From Betaproteobacteria bacterium (lineage in GTDB: Bacteria > Pseudomonadota > Gammaproteobacteria > Burkholderiales > Burkholderiaceae_C): a DNA stretch of 7,133 bases. This document shows, piece after piece, positions 6,166-7,133 of this stretch (its first letter is position 1; every line of letters starts with the position of its first letter). A model generated the notes under the pieces. The model saw only the letters and a program-made list of their open reading frames with translations. It was not told where the DNA came from and searched no databases. The stretch lies in assembly GCA_005882155.1 (NCBI GenBank), contig VBCQ01000342.1:1-7133 (forward strand), given 5' to 3'. A program made the translations under genes and the position numbers.

Positions 6166-6636
6166 TCAGCTCAGCGCGGCGATGATCTCCGGCGGGGCCT
6201 GAACCAGCTCGATCAGCACGCCTTCGCCTGCGACCGGAAATTCGTCGCTGCTCTTTGGGTGAATGAAGCAAATGTCGTAGCCGGCTGCACCTGTGCGGAT
6301 GCCGCCCGGCGCGAAGCGAACGCCGTTGGCGCTGAGCCATTGCACGGCGGCGGACAAGTCGTCGATCCACAGGCCGATGTGGTTCAGCGGGGTTGTGTGA
6401 ACCGCGGGCTTCTTGTCGGGATCGATCGGCTGCATCAAGTCGACCTCGACCTTGAACGCGCCATGTCCCATCGCACAAATGTCTTCGTCGACGTTCTCGC
6501 GCTCGCTGACGAAATTGCCGGTGATCGGCAGTCCGAGCTTGTCGACCCAGAGTGTGCGCAGGCGCTCTTTGCTCGTGCCGCCGATGGCGACTTGTTGGAT
6601 GCCGAGGACTTTGAAGGGACGTGGGGTCATTGACAT
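6166..6636 (-). CDS. VOC-family (glyoxalase fold) protein, probable methylmalonyl-CoA epimerase-like
   Basis: The 156-residue product has the two-module vicinal-oxygen-chelate fold: module one about 10-72 (VLGIQQVAIG to VDLMQPIDP) and module two about 84-146 (LNHIGLWIDDL to GVLIELVQ). Its position after pccA suggests it epimerises (S)- to (R)-methylmalonyl-CoA, and motifs such as AFKVEVDLMQPI, LNHIGLWIDD, FIHPKS and VLIELV fit that family. By alignment from memory, the metal ligands correspond to Gln15 (His in characterised epimerases), Asp66 or Glu64, His86 and Glu143; a Gln in the first position also occurs in human glyoxalase I. Pipelines may call such proteins lactoylglutathione lyase. 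The start is ATG 6636 or ATG 6630; neither has a strong Shine-Dalgarno. It is convergent with thyA, 3 bases apart. The fold is secure, the reaction less so. Confidence 0.85.
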   Translation of the reverse strand: MSMTPRPFKVLGIQQVAIGGTSKERLRTLWVDKLGLPITGNFVSERENVDEDICAMGHGAFKVEVDLMQPIDPDKKPAVHTTPLNHIGLWIDDLSAAVQWLSANGVRFAPGGIRTGAAGYDICFIHPKSSDEFPVAGEGVLIELVQAPPEIIAALS

Positions 6637-6651
6637 GTCATCACTACCATC

Positions 6652-6722
6652 CCGTTCGCCCTGAGGTATCGAAGGGTGAACGCGAAGTCGGAAACAGCCC
6701 TTCGATACCTCAGGGCAAACGG
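6652..6722. repeat. Near-perfect inverted repeat (25-bp arms) in the pccA-VOC gap, REP/MITE-like
   Basis: The left arm (6652-6676) and the reverse complement of the right arm (6698-6722) agree at 24 of 25 positions; the core GCCCTGAGGTATCGAAGGG (6658-6676) is a perfect 19-mer match. The spacer is 21 bases. The element fills nearly the whole gap, from 10 bases after the pccA stop to 15 bases before the VOC start. No T run follows it on either strand, so it is not a typical intrinsic terminator. From memory, palindromes of the type CCCTTCGA...TCAGGGCGAACGG recur in intergenic regions of many Burkholderiales and other environmental bacteria, so it is probably one copy of a dispersed family. No target-site duplication is visible. 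Confidence 0.85.
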
Positions 6723-6732
6723 CTGGGGTGCG

Positions 6733-7133
6733 TCAGGCAAAAGTAATGATCACCTGATCGACCGCCAGGCTCTCGCCCTTCGTCGCCACCACCTCGCCGA
6801 CAACACAGTCTTGCGTCGCCAGCAAGATGTTCTCCATCTTCATCGCCTCGATGACCGCGAGCTTCTCGCCGGCGCGCACTTGCTGGCCCGGCTGCACGGC
6901 GACGTCGACCAGCAGGCCGGGCATCGGCGACAGCAGGAACTTCGACAAGTCGGGGGGCGCCTTGAACGGCATCAGCTCGTTGAGCTCAGCAGCGCGCGGC
7001 GTGAACACTTTGGCGTCGATGTGCGTGCCGTTGTGGATGACCCGATACGCGAGGCCGATGCGCTCGATCTGCGCGCAGAACGGCTCGGCGTTGCAGGTGC
7101 CGCGCACGACGAGATCGCGCAAGCTCGATTGCA
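6733..7133 (-). CDS. pccA: Propionyl-CoA (acyl-CoA) carboxylase alpha subunit, C-terminal part with biotinyl domain
   Basis: The last 132 or so codons are present; the gene enters from beyond position 7133. Seen: the end of the PCC-type linker domain (RVIHNGTHIDAKVFTPRAAE), then LMPFKAPPDLSKFLLSPMPG, which leads into the biotin-carboxyl-carrier domain with EAMKMEN. The biotinylated lysine codon is at 6838-6840, 34 residues from the C-terminus, the standard spacing. The phrase PPDLSKFLLSPMPG is typical of propionyl-CoA carboxylase alpha rather than acetyl-CoA carboxylase AccB or pyruvate carboxylase. The enzyme carboxylates propionyl-CoA to (S)-methylmalonyl-CoA with the beta subunit PccB, whose gene is expected upstream, outside the window. 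The epimerase-like gene follows on the same strand after a 97-base gap holding an inverted repeat. A related acyl-CoA carboxylase cannot be excluded from this fragment. Confidence 0.88.
   Translation of the reverse strand, partial: QSSLRDLVVRGTCNAEPFCAQIERIGLAYRVIHNGTHIDAKVFTPRAAELNELMPFKAPPDLSKFLLSPMPGLLVDVAVQPGQQVRAGEKLAVIEAMKMENILLATQDCVVGEVVATKGESLAVDQVIITFA

Noticed and set aside
6259..6633. Plus-strand frame of 124 codons opposite the VOC gene
   Set aside because: No recognisable domain; it mirrors a well-supported minus-strand gene.
6631..6640. Perfect 10-bp palindrome TGACATGTCA over the VOC start codon
   Set aside because: Short, overlaps coding sequence, and no regulator or second copy supports a role; chance is likely.

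Overview
The window is a stretch of ordinary, gene-dense chromosome from a high-GC Gram-negative bacterium. Codon use, the marR / outer-membrane-factor / emrA order, and a propionyl-CoA carboxylase alpha gene followed by a VOC-family gene point to a betaproteobacterium of the order Burkholderiales, perhaps near Rubrivivax, Leptothrix or Methylibium. That assignment rests on gene content and style only, with no database search.

Layout. (1) Positions 1-2497, minus strand: a drug-efflux operon transcribed leftwards as marR, then a NodT/OprM-type outer-membrane factor lipoprotein, then an EmrA/HlyD-type membrane-fusion protein cut by the window edge. Both gene junctions are ATGA overlaps. An EmrB-type inner-membrane pump is expected just beyond position 1. 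(2) Positions 2498-2620: a divergent intergenic region dominated by a 60-bp imperfect palindrome directly upstream of marR, the best candidate for the MarR operator. (3) Positions 2621-4492, plus strand: a full-length MsbA-like half-size ABC exporter with all ATPase motifs intact. (4) Positions 4606-5268, plus strand: a YiaD-like OmpA-domain lipoprotein with a glycine zipper. (5) Positions 5353-6162, plus strand: thyA, thymidylate synthase. (6) Positions 6166-7133, minus strand: the 3' end of a propionyl-CoA carboxylase alpha subunit (pccA, with the biotinyl-lysine motif), and after it a methylmalonyl-CoA-epimerase-like VOC protein. A near-perfect 25-bp-arm inverted repeat fills the gap between these two genes.

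How they work together. The left block is a self-contained efflux system: a regulator plus the periplasmic and outer-membrane parts of a tripartite pump. The right block is part of the propionyl-CoA to methylmalonyl-CoA pathway. The ABC exporter, OmpA-like lipoprotein and thyA are separate housekeeping or envelope genes.

I see no mobile element, CRISPR array, tRNA or rRNA, and no clearly new system. The points most worth checking are: an apparent in-frame loss of about 30 residues at the start of the EmrA-like adaptor; the long marR-ABC palindrome; the pccA-VOC inverted repeat; a hairpin that overlaps the ribosome binding site of the OmpA-like gene; and a histidine-to-glutamine change at a metal-ligand position in the VOC protein.
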